DNA from: Morinoia aosen | Lineage: Eukaryota; Arthropoda; Malacostraca; Amphipoda; Talitridae | Assembly: GCA_030386875.1 (NCBI GenBank) | Contig: CM059562.1 | Span: 24,729,360-24,793,359, forward strand | Direction of reading: 5' to 3' | Length of the DNA stretch: 64,000 nucleotides | Part shown: piece by piece, positions 45,491 through 57,533 of the stretch | Layout of the letters: each line of letters starts with the position of its first letter | How positions within the stretch are numbered: position 1 is the stretch's first letter | Notes under the pieces: model-generated | What the model was told of the DNA's origin: nothing | The model's input: only the letters and a program-made list of their open reading frames with translations | The model's database searches: none | Translations under genes and position numbers: made by a program

Positions 45491-45908
45491 TATTATACAG
45501 TGGATAGCCCTACACTAGAGCACAGTATAGGTTCCACATAGACATAGACATAGACACAACACCGTTATAGTGCTGACAATCATACACAATACAATGACAC
45601 ATCACTTTAGGTAAATAATGCACTCACCTCTTGGACACCTTAACTTAAATACTGACATGTGGTTAGCAAGAGTAGAGCGGAGATAGGTGGGAATATATAG
45701 TAAAAGAGTCGAGTAAGATTAAGTACATTAGTTTAGAAATTAAGAAGTCAGATACCAACCACAGTAGGTAATTATATACACACTCGGCCAAAATTTACTT
45801 GTTGTTGAACCCGAGACCACTAGAAGACTGACTTGCGAGTGTTGCTCTCTCGAGCGTTGCCAACTTTTGGTCTCTCTAACTAGAACTTACACTACTCGCT
45901 ATATTACA
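45491..45908 (-). repeat. 5' LTR of Gypsy copy B
   Basis: The partner of 40768-41185. It lies next to the primer-binding-type sequence, and the ctatc target repeat follows at 45909-45913. Confidence 0.88.
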
Positions 45909-46369
45909 CTATCCTAACCTACCCTATCCTATCCTGACCTAACCTATCCTGACCTAACCTATCCTGACCTAACCTATCCTGACCTAACCTATCCTAACCT
46001 ATCCTAACCTAACCTATCCCAACCTAACGTAACTTAACCTATCCTAACCCTACCTATCCTAACTCAACTTAACCAATACCATTGTTAAGCTAGGTGGACC
46101 CGTGAAAAAATTCGGTAAACATTACCCAAGAGATTATAACATAACGTATTCTGACCTTCCCCATGCTAACCTAACATATACCAACCTATCCTATCCATTC
46201 TACTTGTTACCGTATATATAGTATCCTCGTAGACACGATAACGCGAGTCTTCAATGATTCAATAGCGATAATTCTCCGATAATAATTGTCATTACCGATA
46301 ATAATTATCATCAAAGAGAGCAACCTTTGTTCTTCAATAATTACTGTTATTTAAAATCAAATTTGTATG

Positions 46370-47010
46370 CAATGCAAAGTTTGAAAAAACCAAAGAAAGT
46401 AAAAGAAAAATAAAAAAATAAAAAATAAATAAAAAAATGAATACATAGAAAATATTTAAATAGAAAAAAGTAGAATAAATAAAAAATTTTTAAAAATTAT
46501 ACAAAAAAATTTAAAAAAAATTAAAAAAATGAAATAAACAAACTATACATAAGTTGAAAGTGAATATGCAAAAATAAAGAAAAATAAAGAAAAATAAAAA
46601 AATGAAACAAATAAAAATAAATAACAAATTGAGAACAATAAATAAATTGAAAGAAATAAAAAATTATTTAAAAATAAAAAATACATGAAAAATTAGGAAA
46701 CAATAAAAATACAAAAAAAAATAAAATAAATGAAAAATTGAGAAAAAATAAAAAAATTATAATAAATAAAAAAAATAAAAATAAAAATAAAAAATTTGTA
46801 ACATATATAAAAATTTAAAAATAAATGAAATATAACAAACAAATGAAAAATTGAAAAAAAATAAAAACCTAAAAAATTACAATAAAAAATAATTGAAATA
46901 AATTATAAAATAATTACCAAATTAACGAAAGTTAACAAATCAAAAATAAATTACCAAATAAAATAAAAATTAACGTATAAAAAATACTAACTATAAAATA
47001 AATAATATAA
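46370..47010. repeat. A/T-only low-complexity tract in the Helitron
   Basis: About 640 bases built mainly of aaataaaa-type words on the plus strand, with almost no G or C. It lies near the 5' end of the Helitron (minus strand). Probably slippage-expanded sequence. Confidence 0.8.
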
Positions 47011-47179
47011 ATATCCCTCCCCTAACTGACCTATCCTATCAAGCCTATTAGATGTAGAGCGTTACCCACGAATTTAGTTTTAAGCGTATTAATATATAGA
47101 TTTTTTCCGTTTCCTCGATTGGAATGCTGGTTTATACTGATTAGATTACGCTGATATTTGCGCACATGCTTACTTGTGA

Positions 47180-49815
47180 AGTTTCGGCGTTGCCCGTTAA
47201 TTGAAATTTTTAAGTAAAGTTTCTAGTACACCAGTGGATGTTCTGGAGTCGTCAGCAAGGCTTAAGGCATTCGGTATTAAAAGGTCACCAGACGCCCGGG
47301 TAGGCGTCACTTAACAGATAAATAGTGATATATCTGACAGTCCTCAGAAGGAGGTGTCCTGACGCGACTACTGGCGCCTCTAACTAATCAAGAGAAAGCC
47401 CATTTACCAACACTTGAAGGGTAATGAAAATGTCAGGTTACGCTCGCCTGATTTTTATTCCCTAGTGATGGAATGCTGAGGCGAGGCTTGATCCGTGGGG
47501 TCTTGAGGTGTCCTTGGGGATCTTCTCTTTGGAGGCGAGAACTTCCGTCGCTGCGCTCAAGGGTCCGTCTCGGAAGGCGTGTAATGAGAAGTGTAACTTG
47601 GGAATGTGTTTGGGGTTTGCGTAACGTGTCGCCAATGTGGCAAATTCAAGTGTTATAAATTGCTGGCGGAAAACTGTCACCGTTATGGGAAGGACAACCG
47701 GTGAGTAAACAAGGTTTAGGTAATTATTATTGTGAAAGAACCGGAAAGGATTCGAAAGACAATCCGGCAGAGGTATTTGGAAGAGTTGGAAGAGGCAGTA
47801 TTCTTTGAGCCGTTGTGATGGTTGAGTGGCTATACTGCAGGAAGGTAGGTGCGAGTAGTGTGTTTGATTCCTAAGTGTTTTAGGAGTGGGTTGTGGTGCG
47901 ATGTACTCGTGGGTCCTGTGCGGGAACAATCAGCTGGGTTACTGTGCACACATGAGCAAGCACTGACACACGAGCAAGACTGCCTCACAATGTGCTTACA
48001 TGGAAGAACTTGACAGAGGTCTAGTACTCAAGGTAAACTAACAACTCGGCGCCTGAGCCGCAGCTTAACCTAGTTGGAACCTAAAATCAGGTGTTTTCCT
48101 AAGGACCATCTGACACGTCCTAACCTAACATCACTAGCAGTCAACACAGTTTTTGGTCATTAGAAATGGTAATAGTAATGGTATCTGGTCATTAAAAATG
48201 GTATTCTTCTGCAATAGCAGATTTTTACAACTAGGTCATGGAAGTTAACTCTGTACAAAGAAGGGAACTACTGACTGTGCATCGATAGAAAGGAGACTTT
48301 ATTTCCCTAAATCAAGGAAGTCACATCTTCCTAATCTAGGCTACAATTTTACTAGAATGCACAAGTGCTTTTGGTTGGCAGCTGTGGTATTAGAACGGGC
48401 TATTAGACAGCCAAAGACTGTCTGCAATGAATATATCTAAGTTAAAAATTAACTAGGATCAAACAATAGCAGGAATAGCCGCACAAACTTTAAATTTAGA
48501 AGTTGGATTACACTAATGAAAATATTAAGGTGCCTGAGTTTAGCTAAATTAATTTCAAGTTGATACGGGAATGGGAATCAGTATGCTTGACACAATGGGA
48601 CTCTGAAACCTACCTAACCTATGTAGCACATAAATTAAGACAATTTTTACCTTATTCACCCGGCACAAGGAAATTAATGAACCTAGCTTAGATAATTACT
48701 AATACATTAATAAGTGAAATAAGAACTTTAATAAGAACTTTGCGCCGGGTGAAGGTTCATACCTTATTTAATAATTAATTAACTACAGCACATGAAACAC
48801 TGTGAATCAAGTGAAGCCGCATGGTCCATATGACACATTAATTATGAGCCTGGAAAATTGGGAGTCTGAGCCACTCGATTAAGGACAATTTTGGAACTAG
48901 AACTTTGAAAACTTACTAACTAATTTTACAAAAGTGAGGGTCTCTATTTTACAAAGTACATATTGAAATATTTATCTCTAATTGTATAGCACTCAGAAGC
49001 ATGACAACTGAGATATGAGCAACCTTCAGCGCTATATCCTTAACAACTATTGGCATGTCTAAATTATTTAAGAAGGAGAATTTCCCTTGATAATGACTTG
49101 ACATTTAATAGGGAGTTGACAATTTCATACTTCTGAAAATAATGACAGCAACTAGATTGCTACTATGCATCCTGCAGAGAATAATTCTCCTGGCTAGTCC
49201 AGCCAGTTGCTTCTAGTCAAATTCTGAGGATTACTTCTAAGAATTGCTTCTTGGAAGAACTATGTTGTTAAGAATCCCTGTAAGGCCAGGAATAAATTGT
49301 TTGCCCAACACTCTAAATAGGGTATACAACAATACACTAGGAACAGAGGCACTGTGAGAACCACAACTTCTGGGCAAGAAATCCTACATCACACTTTTAG
49401 CACTATTGGTAATTTGAGGTAATCCTACTTGATATTTACACAACACAATATTATTTACATGTTTCATATAATATATATAGTTACCCGTAGATCAGCACAA
49501 GCAAAACCAATAATTTAAGTCTCACCAGTGAGGAAAACCAAGATGTGCACACTCTGAATGATTTAAGACAAGTCTTCGCTTGGCCGGATCAAATGTTGCT
49601 AACGCGCGGCCATGAGAGGTTTCGTTAAGGTTTGAAAGTGATTTCTTAGAGATTGAATTTTTAGGTACACACTTTTAATAAAATTGGGGATAGTGATTAA
49701 TTAATTTCGTAATGTAATTTTATGATAATGGTTGAATTTATATAACTGAATTTTTAAATGAACGTTCTACAAATTCGTAAATTTTGGTTGGTAAGGGGCT
49801 GGAAGCATCCACTAC
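47180..49815. other. Unassigned 2.6 kb, possibly a long LTR
   Basis: No frame with a known domain; a 155-codon minus frame at 47462 looks like chance. It lies directly below the pol end and purine tract of a minus-strand Gypsy fossil, so at least its upper part (from 49816 down, tgtagtggatgc on the minus strand) should be that element's 3' LTR. Some Gypsy groups have LTRs over 2 kb. The far end was not found. A short inverted pair (cacccggcaca near 48657, tgcgccgggtg near 48741) lies inside. Confidence 0.4.
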
Positions 49816-50561
49816 ATCTACTCCCCCGCTAAGGAGACTGAAAGGTCTGGTAACAGTGAAGCTGTTACCTGAGAGATGCCCGAAAGAATAACGAAGGAAG
49901 GTCCCGAAAGAAAGCTTGACAGAGGAAAACAGGGAACAGTTGACAGATCAGAGTTCACCACCCTAAGTCTGCGCATAACGGGCTGGCGGACGACTAGGTC
50001 TGCCAAACCTGCTACGGCGCTCGGGGGCAGTAGAAGGGTTAAGCTGTGGAGCTGTGAAAGTTGTCGTTAGGATTCCCAACTGGGACAACGAAAGAGTATC
50101 TGTGGCATTTTCGTGATGGGGAACAACAGTATCAGAAGCATCAGCCGAAATGGGAGCACCCGAATTACGAGGTTCCGAAAGCGTTCTTTGAACGGTATTC
50201 GGGGGAACGATGAATTCGTTGCACTCCATAGTGGGAGGAAGGGTCTTAGCCCAAGCAGACAAGTGTGCAAACTAGTGGACTCAACAGGTGTTGACCTGAG
50301 GCTAATTTGCAGCCTGGGTTGTGACTCATGAGAGTTGGTGGGAAGGTCATCAGGAAGGGACACATATGCGGCCTTCAAGCGACCGATGCTAACACTGTCG
50401 CTCATGGTACCCCTTTCATTTATGAAAAATTTAGGTGTCCTTTTGAGGACCTTGTAGGGGCCATCATAGGGACGTCGCAAGGGAGTTTTTACACCATCCA
50501 CCCGAACGTAAACATGGGTACACTTGTCCAAGCATGGGTCTAGGCTTTCAGATGGTAAAGG
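49816..50561 (-). mobile_element. Gypsy fossil copy C: pol 3' end
   Basis: A minus frame reads CTHVYVRVDGVKTPLRRPYD, then GPYKVLKRTPKFFINERG and VSIGRLKAAYV. This is the C-terminal DNA-binding tail of a Gypsy integrase. A further frame ends SRFGRPSRPPARYA, the usual basic end. A G-rich purine tract (gcgggggagtaga) precedes the likely LTR start at 49816. Everything upstream is cut off by the BEL element at 50562. Broken, with several breaks. Confidence 0.75.
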
Positions 50562-52027
50562 TGTGGGAAAATCTCCCACATGCTCGCGAGGTGCACTTGT
50601 CAGTCGGAACCGTGGCGTGAAGTTGGGCGAGTCGCTTTGCTTCTTTCTGTTGTTTTCAATCGTTTGCAGTCAGTGGGAAGTAATTTCGGTGGAGTTTTTC
50701 AGTTTTTAGTTAGGATTTAAGGTGAGCGCTGGTCTGTTGCTGCATTGGAGTCGTCCTCCCGGTGTCAACCCTCTAATTTGTCACAATACCTAAGTATCTC
50801 TAATTTCTTGCTGCTTCTGTGTTTCAACTATTTTTACGTTTGCGTGACTGTGGCTGTTATTCAGTTTTTGCTTATTTTTGGGTGTATTTAAATCTCTTAA
50901 AGGTGTTCAGGGTTTTAAACATTGAACTTTAAATATTGAATTTACGGCAAAGTGCCGATACTATTAGGGATTGAGCTTTGCTCAAATCCCATTGAACTTG
51001 AATTGAACTAACGGCATCCCGCCGTACTATATTAGAGATTGAGCTTTGCTTATATCTCAGTGAACCTAAATTCTTTAACATCAGCTCCTAATACTTGGAT
51101 GCGCTACCTCTCATCCTTGAGCTGTTTAATAATTTATTTCCTCTGGGCCTATGACTTTCAACCGATTTAAAACCTTGAACTATTCTTTCTGTCCTTACCT
51201 GAACACCTGCCTTTGACTGTTTTCCTCTAAATTTCCTAACATTCTTCTAAAAGTGGTATAATACTCACCAAGTGTGGCAATAAACTTGGGTGAGTTATTG
51301 CAGGTTTGATTTGTCGATATTGATTCTGACTCATTTGAATTTGTTTGTTTTTGTTTGCTCTATTTGTTCGTTATTTTGGTTGTACCGTTCGTTTAACTTG
51401 GTTTTGTTTGTCTTCAGTATGATTTCTACGTTCCGTGCCATTGACACTGGGGGCACTCCACTGGCAGTTTTCTTTCTTCAGTCCAGCGTCTCGTCTTCCT
51501 CACCTCTAACGTGCAACTTCACCTAGGCCTTGCGGGTGCGTGTAGGTGTGTTGTCTACATTGATATTCTGAAATTGTTTTCTGACAATGGTACTTTTGAG
51601 TCTGGTCTTGTTCTTTTGTACCTAATCTGAACTTACCTTGTTGTTGTTTCGCTTCAGGTCGGCATGTGGCCTCTTACTCTGGCTTCACGCTCTGGCGGCG
51701 ACGTTTCTGTTAAAGCACACCTTGCTCTGCCCTGCTGAGATGCCGCTCGGTTGTTGTTTCCGTGCCTTGACGCTGCGAAGCATCCTTCCTACTGTCTTTG
51801 AGCAACTGTCGCACACTATTGAACTTTGAAACTTTGAAACTTTGAAACTTGAAACTTAAACCTACTTATGAACAGATGTGTTCACCTCTGAAGGCCTAAA
51901 GGTATAAACTACCTTGTACGGCTCCTTAATAAAATATTAAAAACTTGTACGACTTTGTTCCTTGTCGATTATTAATGAAAATAAAACTGAAAATGAAAAT
52001 GAAAATGAAGTTGTGGAATTTCCCACA
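50562..52027 (+). repeat. 5' LTR of the BEL/Pao element, 1.47 kb
   Basis: It starts TGTGGGAAAATCTCCCACA and ends TTGTGGAATTTCCCACA, both near-palindromes, with TG/CA ends. The first 404 bases recur almost unchanged at 57534-57937, and about 567 bases recur at 63434-64000. It includes small internal repeats (gattgagctttgct twice near 50972 and 51038; ctttgaaa units at 51826-51850). Confidence 0.88.
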
Positions 52028-52150
52028 ATTTAATACCAAGTTTACTGACAAGACGAATGCTCGATAAACTTTAACTTCTTCTTGCTTCGCTTTGACTGTC
52101 CTCTATCTTATCTATCTCCTTTCTGTGTAATTGTAAGCTAATCCGTAACC

Positions 52151-53059
52151 ATGACCAAGCCCTCCCTAGCGAAACAGCGTAGCGTGTACCGCGCCAAGAT
52201 TACCAGGGGCCTCCAGCGTGCCGCGCTGGCTGTGACGGACCGGGACGCTGTGCATCTCCGCATCTGCTGTGAAGAGATCCGGCGGTCTCTGGATCAGGTG
52301 AGAGCTTTTGACGAGAAAATTATAGATGAAATGCTGTCTAGTTCGGTGGATGGGGACTCCGTAGAGGTAGAAGCTTCAAGTCAATTTGACTATGCATCCG
52401 ATGTCGAATGCAAATTAAAAGTAATGATGAATGACCTTGAAGCCAGTACCAAATCAGAGTCGTCTAGTACGTCACGGCAGTATGTGCAAAAGGTTAAATT
52501 ACCTGAATTAAAATGTGGAACTTTCAATGGCGAAGGGGCAGCCCATATGAAGTACTTCTCATTTTTGACTCAATTCAATGATGCCGTGGGCCATCGTGAC
52601 AATTTGTCTTCCTCAGCAAAGCTGTTTTACCTAAAAAGTTTCTTGTCGGGTTATGCCCTTAAGCTTGTTGAGCATCTAAGCATAACCGACGAGAATTACT
52701 GTGTTGCTCTAGAGCTACTAGAAAAAGAATTTTTGAATAAGGATGCCCTAGTGAATAAATTGTGCATCAAATTAGTTAACTTGAAATGTAAATTTCATTC
52801 TTCATTTGAAGAAACTAAGATGTTCTTGAGTGAGGTGAGAAGTATTTTGGCAGATTTGCGTGTAAACGATTGTGATATCTTGAGAGAACGTGTAGCAGGT
52901 ATCGTAGTCAGCAATATCATTTTCGCCAAATTGCCTAATCCATTCAAGCATGCGTTGGTCACAAAGTTGAACAACAACTATCCGTCTCTGACAGACATTT
53001 TTGACAACTACGTTTCGGTTATCGAAACTCTCAGAATTAAAAGTACTCCTTTTCTTTAG
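52151..53059 (+). pseudogene. BEL element: gag
   Basis: A 302-codon frame from the first ATG after the LTR (accATGACC). It starts MTKPSLAKQRSVYRAKITRG. A coiled, charged N-terminal third is followed by the BEL/Pao gag core (KVKLPELKCGTFNGEG; SSAKLFYLKSFLSGYALKLV; LLEKEFLNKDALVNKLCIK). Gag packages the element RNA into particles. Confidence 0.82.
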
Positions 53060-53107
53060 TCAACCGATAAAACTAGTCGTGTAGAGAATACTAGGGTTGA
53101 TACCGGA

Positions 53108-56100
53108 GTGAAACCGAAGTTTCTCCCACCTAGACAGGTGTTCGCTAATTCTACTTTGTCTACCTCTGGTAAAAGAACCTGTAAATTTTGCTCAAGCATG
53201 AGCCATAACATGCTTCACTGTGAAGCCTATCCTTCTTACCAGAGTAGAGTAGATAGGTGTAATGAACTTAAAATTTGTGGCCACTGTACCAGCACTAAAC
53301 ATACCAGGGAGCAGTGTCCCGGGAAACTTGACTTTGAGTGCTTTTCGTGTAAGCGTAATTCACACATAGCAGCCTTGTGCCCGAAAGGGAAGTTTCGTGA
53401 CCTTAAAACTAATTTGTGTCTGAACTCGTCAGCCGAGTCTAAATCTCTGTATATCTTGCCCACGATTTCGCTTAACGTGAGTCGTGGCAATATTGCTACT
53501 CCTGTGCGTTTTTTGCTGGACACTGGTTCCCAGAGGTCCTACATTAGTGGTACCGTTCTTGATAAAATGAAATTTCCTCCAGGCCGTCAAACAATGACTT
53601 ACAGTGTTAATACATTCCTAGAGAAGGGAACGAAAGAGTTCTCGGAAGTTAGTTTGGGTCTGGAATTTTCCCCAGACACGAAAGTGCAAATGCCCATTCT
53701 TGTCGATGACTCGTTAAAATTGTCGTTAGACGTAGCTTATTTGGGTAAAGCTGTCACGAACTTATCGACTGGGTACAATTTGCTCGATTCCTTTCTGTCG
53801 CAAACCTCTGATACGGGTAATGTTGAAGGTGTCCTGGGCACTGATGTCCTGCCGTATTTACCTAATTTGACAATGATTTCCTGTATGAAGGGATCCGCTT
53901 TTCATTGCGGTAATGGAATTATTCCATTTGGGCATGTTGAGGGTTTCTTGACCAGAGATCAAGCTTCCTCTCTCTATGCAGAGATGCAAACTTCTCTGGG
54001 AACCTTGAGTTCCACTGTCAATTTCGTGCTCAATCCATCCGCTTCGCGACCTGATCCAATTCATAGCATTTTGAAAGAGAGTGACGTAGAAGGTCATCTT
54101 GATAAAATATTTTGCCTAGAATCCATAGGCATTTCTAATGATGAACCAGCTGCGCTCTCAGACCAAGAGAAAGTTGCAGAATTTAAAAAAGACATTCAGT
54201 TTGCGGATGGAAAGTATCACGTGAAGTTGCCGTGGAATGAGAGAATCTCAGATGTGCCTGATAATTTCGCTGTAGCTAGAGCAGTGTTGAATAAAGTAGT
54301 TGACAGACTTGAGAAAAAGGGCCTTTATGGGGAATATGATGCAGTCTTTCAGCAGCAGCTGGAAGAGGGCAACATTGAGGAAATTCCTTTGGATTCCTCT
54401 AGAACTGGGGCGAGGGTTTTTATTCCTCACAGGGAAGTCGTTAGGGATTCCCCAAGTACAACCAAGGTGCGCCCTGTCCTCAACTGTTCCTTAAAAACCA
54501 ATGATAGCCCTTCCCTTAATGAGGCTTCTTTTCCTGGGGTTGATCTGATGAGTGATCTGTTCAACTTGTTAATTAATTTACGTAAAGATAAATATCTTGT
54601 GCTTTCTGACATCAGGAGAGCTTTCCTTCAGATTAAGCTTAGTTCTGAGTCTGACCGTGACAAATTCTGTGTGCTATGGAAAAGAGGGGGAAAATTGGTC
54701 CTTTACCGTTACACTACTATAGTTTTCGGGTTCATAGCAAGTCCGTTCATCTTAAATTATGTCATTAAACATCATCTTGAGAAATTTCCTGACGACATGT
54801 GTAACCATTTCCTGACTAATTGCATGTATGTAGATAATCTCTTTATTACAGGTAACGATGAAAAAGAACTTGAAAATATCTGCGCAACTGCGCTTGAACG
54901 TATGAAGTCAGGAGGGTTTGACCTTGGATCATGGTGTACTAATGCCCCTCAATTGCAGATCGCCTTCTTGCAAGATGGCTTAGCCAGTGATCATGCAGAT
55001 GCTGAGGTGAAAGTGTTAGGCTATAATTATTGTCCTGAAACTGACCGCATTCGAATTGCATTTCAGCCTTCGAACAGAGAGCCTCCTAAAATTACCAAAA
55101 GATTCGTGCTTTCTTGCATCGCTAAATGTTTCGACCCCTTAGGTCTCATGAGCCCAATAACTGTGAAAGGAAAGACCTTAATGAGGGACATGTGGAGGCT
55201 CGGAATCGCGTGGGATGCGGAATTGCCAGACGACTTGAAGGCCAGGTGGCTTTCCTTGTGTCAGGAATTAGAGCAGTTGGGCTCCTTTGCCTTTGAACGC
55301 CAGGTGTTTGCTTCCGATGAAAGCGTGCGCTTGGTAGTTTTCACAGATGCCTCCAAAACTCACTACGGTTGTGCAATTTACGCCGTTGTGTCGGACGGAG
55401 GCTCGTATCGCTCTAATCTGCTTTTCTCTAAAAATAAAATTGCCCCAATGAAAACAAAGTCTCTTCCTACGCTAGAGCTCCTAGCAGTCTTCCTTGCTTT
55501 GAAGTGTTTACCTAATGTGCTCAAATCCTTGAACACTCGAGTAACGAGCATAACCTTTGGTGTTGATGCACAAATTGTGCTATCTTGGATTTTTAATGGC
55601 CATGTCAAGACGAAGAATCTCTTCGCCAATAATAGAGTGAAAGACATTCTCAGATTTAGAGACTTGATTTTGCAAGAACATGGCCTTGAATGTCAGTTTA
55701 AATATGTCCCATCGGAAATGAACCCAGCAGACCTACTGACGAGAGGCCTGACTATTAACGAGTTGAATAAAAAATTGAACCTTTGGAAGCATGGCCCTGA
55801 ATTCTTGTCTCATGATCAGATAATCTGGCCTGAATCTCCTCTCCATTGCCTGCCTGTAAAATCCAAGTACGTAGCTATCTGTACTGCTCAGGCAGAGAGA
55901 GAGGGTATTGCAATGCCCGTGTTTCCTGTTGATAAATACAGTAGCCTTGACAAATTGATTAGCGTAACTGCCAAACTATTCGAATTTGCAAGCAATTGCA
56001 GACGTGAGTCAGTCTCTCACTTGGAATGCAGAGCAAAAGCTCGCTTGTACTGGCTGAAAATAGAGCAGGTTCGACATTTCGAACCTGAATTAAAATTCCT

Positions 56101-57511
56101 TGCTGGCTCCGATCGCGTCTCTACGCCCGCATTGGTTAAAAATCTAAATTTGTTCCTAGATGATGACGGCCTATTACGATCCAAAGGTCGTCTGCAAAAA
56201 TGCATTAGTTTATCGTACGATGTTACTAACCCAATTCTTCTTTCCAGAGACAGCTTCTTAACTAAATTGGTAATAGAACATAGTCATCAGAAATGTAAGC
56301 ACTTGGGTGTCTCGTCAACCTTGAACGCGCTGCGGAACATGGGCTATTGGCTGCCTAAGCCCAGGCCGTTAGTTAAAGCTGTAATTAAACAGTGCATACA
56401 TTGTAAAAGATACAATGCTGTAGCGTTCCGTTATCCTAAACCCACTGATTACATCAGCGGAAAAGTGAACTTCATCAAGCCCTTCCAACATGTAGGTGTC
56501 GACTTCACTGGACACTTTAACGTAAAATTGGGCGAGACTGGCACTAAAATGTATCTAATTATCTTTACATGTCTCAGCGTCAGAGCCATTCACTTAGAAC
56601 ATTCACTTACTAACTCTTTTCTTTCAGCTTTCATAAGGTTCAGCTCGAGGTATGGTGTTCCTACAGCGTTATATAGCGATAACGCACCCTCGTTTAAACA
56701 AGCTGCCGATTTGTTGAATTCATCTAGTTCTAACGATTTAATTTCGTATTACTTGGTTAAAAATAACGTAAAGCATATTAAAATTCCCCTGTATTCGGCA
56801 TGGTATGGCAGTGCATGGGAGAGGTTAATTAAAGTTGTGAAGAGTTGTCTCTATAAGTGCATTGGCCGAAGTAAAATGGAATATTTTGCCTTTTTGACAA
56901 TTTTGGCCGATATTCAGAATGCTATTAACAGTAGGCCTTTAACTTACTTGAATACTGACGATCTTTCTCAGGCTTTCATTACACCAAACTCGTTTGTGAA
57001 GTTCGGTGCTACTGATAATTCTAGTCTTTCCTTTGGTTCAACCTTTACGGGTGAACCCAACCTTCCTTCTAGAGAAGAGTTAAAAAAGACCTTGGAATTG
57101 CGAGAAGACGCCTTAGACAGGTTTAAACAACTGTGGTATGAGGAATATTTGCTCTCGCTTCGCGAAACAAATAAAGACGTGTATCAGCCTGAATGGGAAG
57201 ATACCATTAAAATTGGAGATGTTGTCCTTATCTCGTCTACGACAAAACCTAGGCCTCTGTGGTCGTTAGGTAGAGTTAGCCAGTTGTTCACTGGAACCGA
57301 CGGAAAAACTCGTTCCGTCGAGGTTGTGCGACCCGATAAAACTACCGGTGTTTACGCAATCTCGTTATTGTATCCTCTTGAACTCAATCTTGATAAAATT
57401 TCAAGATTTCAGGCTCCTAATGTTTCTTCTCACGTTGCAGAGCAAGCGGCCAGGCCGAGAAGGGTGGCGGCTGAGCGGTGTCTTGAGCGGATGAGGGATC
57501 AATTAAATTGA
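53108..57511 (+). pseudogene. BEL element: zinc knuckles, protease, RT, RNase H, integrase
   Basis: A 1467-codon frame. In order: Cys/His knuckles (CKFCSSMSHNMLHC, CGHCTSTKHTREQC, CFSCKRNSHIAALC), aspartic protease (RFLLDTGSQRSYIS), RT (LSDIRRAFLQIKL, FGFIASPFIL, catalytic YVDN), RNase H (VFTDASKTHYGCAIY, LPTLELLAVFLALK), the integrase zinc head (HSHQKCKHLGVSST, CIHCKRYNA), DDE core (VGVDFTGHFNV, LYSDNAPSFK, SAWYGSAWERLIKVVKS) and the BEL C-terminal domain (WEDTIKIGDVVLIS). The length is typical of BEL/Pao pol. Confidence 0.88.
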
Positions 57512-57533
57512 TCAGTTTCCGCCCCCGGGAGTG

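Larger units (their letters stand above)
40768..45908 (-). mobile_element. Gypsy LTR retrotransposon copy B (fossil), 5.1 kb
   Basis: LTRs of 418 bases lie at 40768-41185 and 45491-45908 and differ at about nine positions by eye, so the copy is fairly young. The target repeat ctatc flanks it (40763-40767 and 45909-45913). On the minus strand the primer-binding-type TTGGCGACAAGG follows the 5' LTR, and a purine tract (aaggagggagggg) precedes the 3' LTR. Two long frames cover gag to integrase. It looks nearly whole, with about one break. It sits in the CCTAA array of the Helitron. Confidence 0.9.
39824..47100 (-). mobile_element. Non-autonomous Helitron, 7.3 kb including a Gypsy insert
   Basis: On the minus strand it begins TCTATATATTAATACG at 47100 and ends CCGGGTCCTGCTAG at 39824, between host A and T. 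TC start, CTAG (CTRR) end and AT target are the Helitron rules, and the empty site is visible in the sister LINE copy (aaaagatattttc). The body consists of CCTAA/CCTATC arrays with a recurring spacer (ggacccgtgaaaaaattcgg) and an A/T-only stretch at 46370-47000. No Rep/helicase frame was seen, so it moved by borrowed enzyme. Without the Gypsy insert it is about 2.1 kb. Confidence 0.78.
37672..47179 (+). mobile_element. OTU-LINE 3' UTR copy, split by two later elements
   Basis: Three pieces, 37672-37898, 39384-39823 and 47101-47179, line up in order with the reverse complement of about 10815 back to 10060 in the LINE at 9099. The first break holds a TTAA-flanked transposon and the second a Helitron. 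Neither ORF nor tail is present, so it is a fragment. It is the oldest layer of this nest and shows the pre-insertion sequence for both guests. Confidence 0.82.

Noticed and set aside
39930-46200. True telomere or subtelomere
   Set aside because: The CCTAA runs are short, mixed with CCTATC and a regular spacer, and bounded by Helitron ends inside a LINE.
47462-47929. 155-codon minus-strand frame
   Set aside because: No recognisable domain and a composition like neighbouring non-coding DNA. It probably lies in the long LTR or flank of a Gypsy fossil.
48657-48752. Inverted pair cacccggcaca / tgcgccgggtg as a MITE
   Set aside because: Arms are only about 13 bases with a mismatch and no target duplication was seen.
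53236-53523. Minus-strand frame opposite the BEL pol
   Set aside because: A shadow of the long coding frame on the plus strand, as are the other minus-strand frames across 52795-56205.
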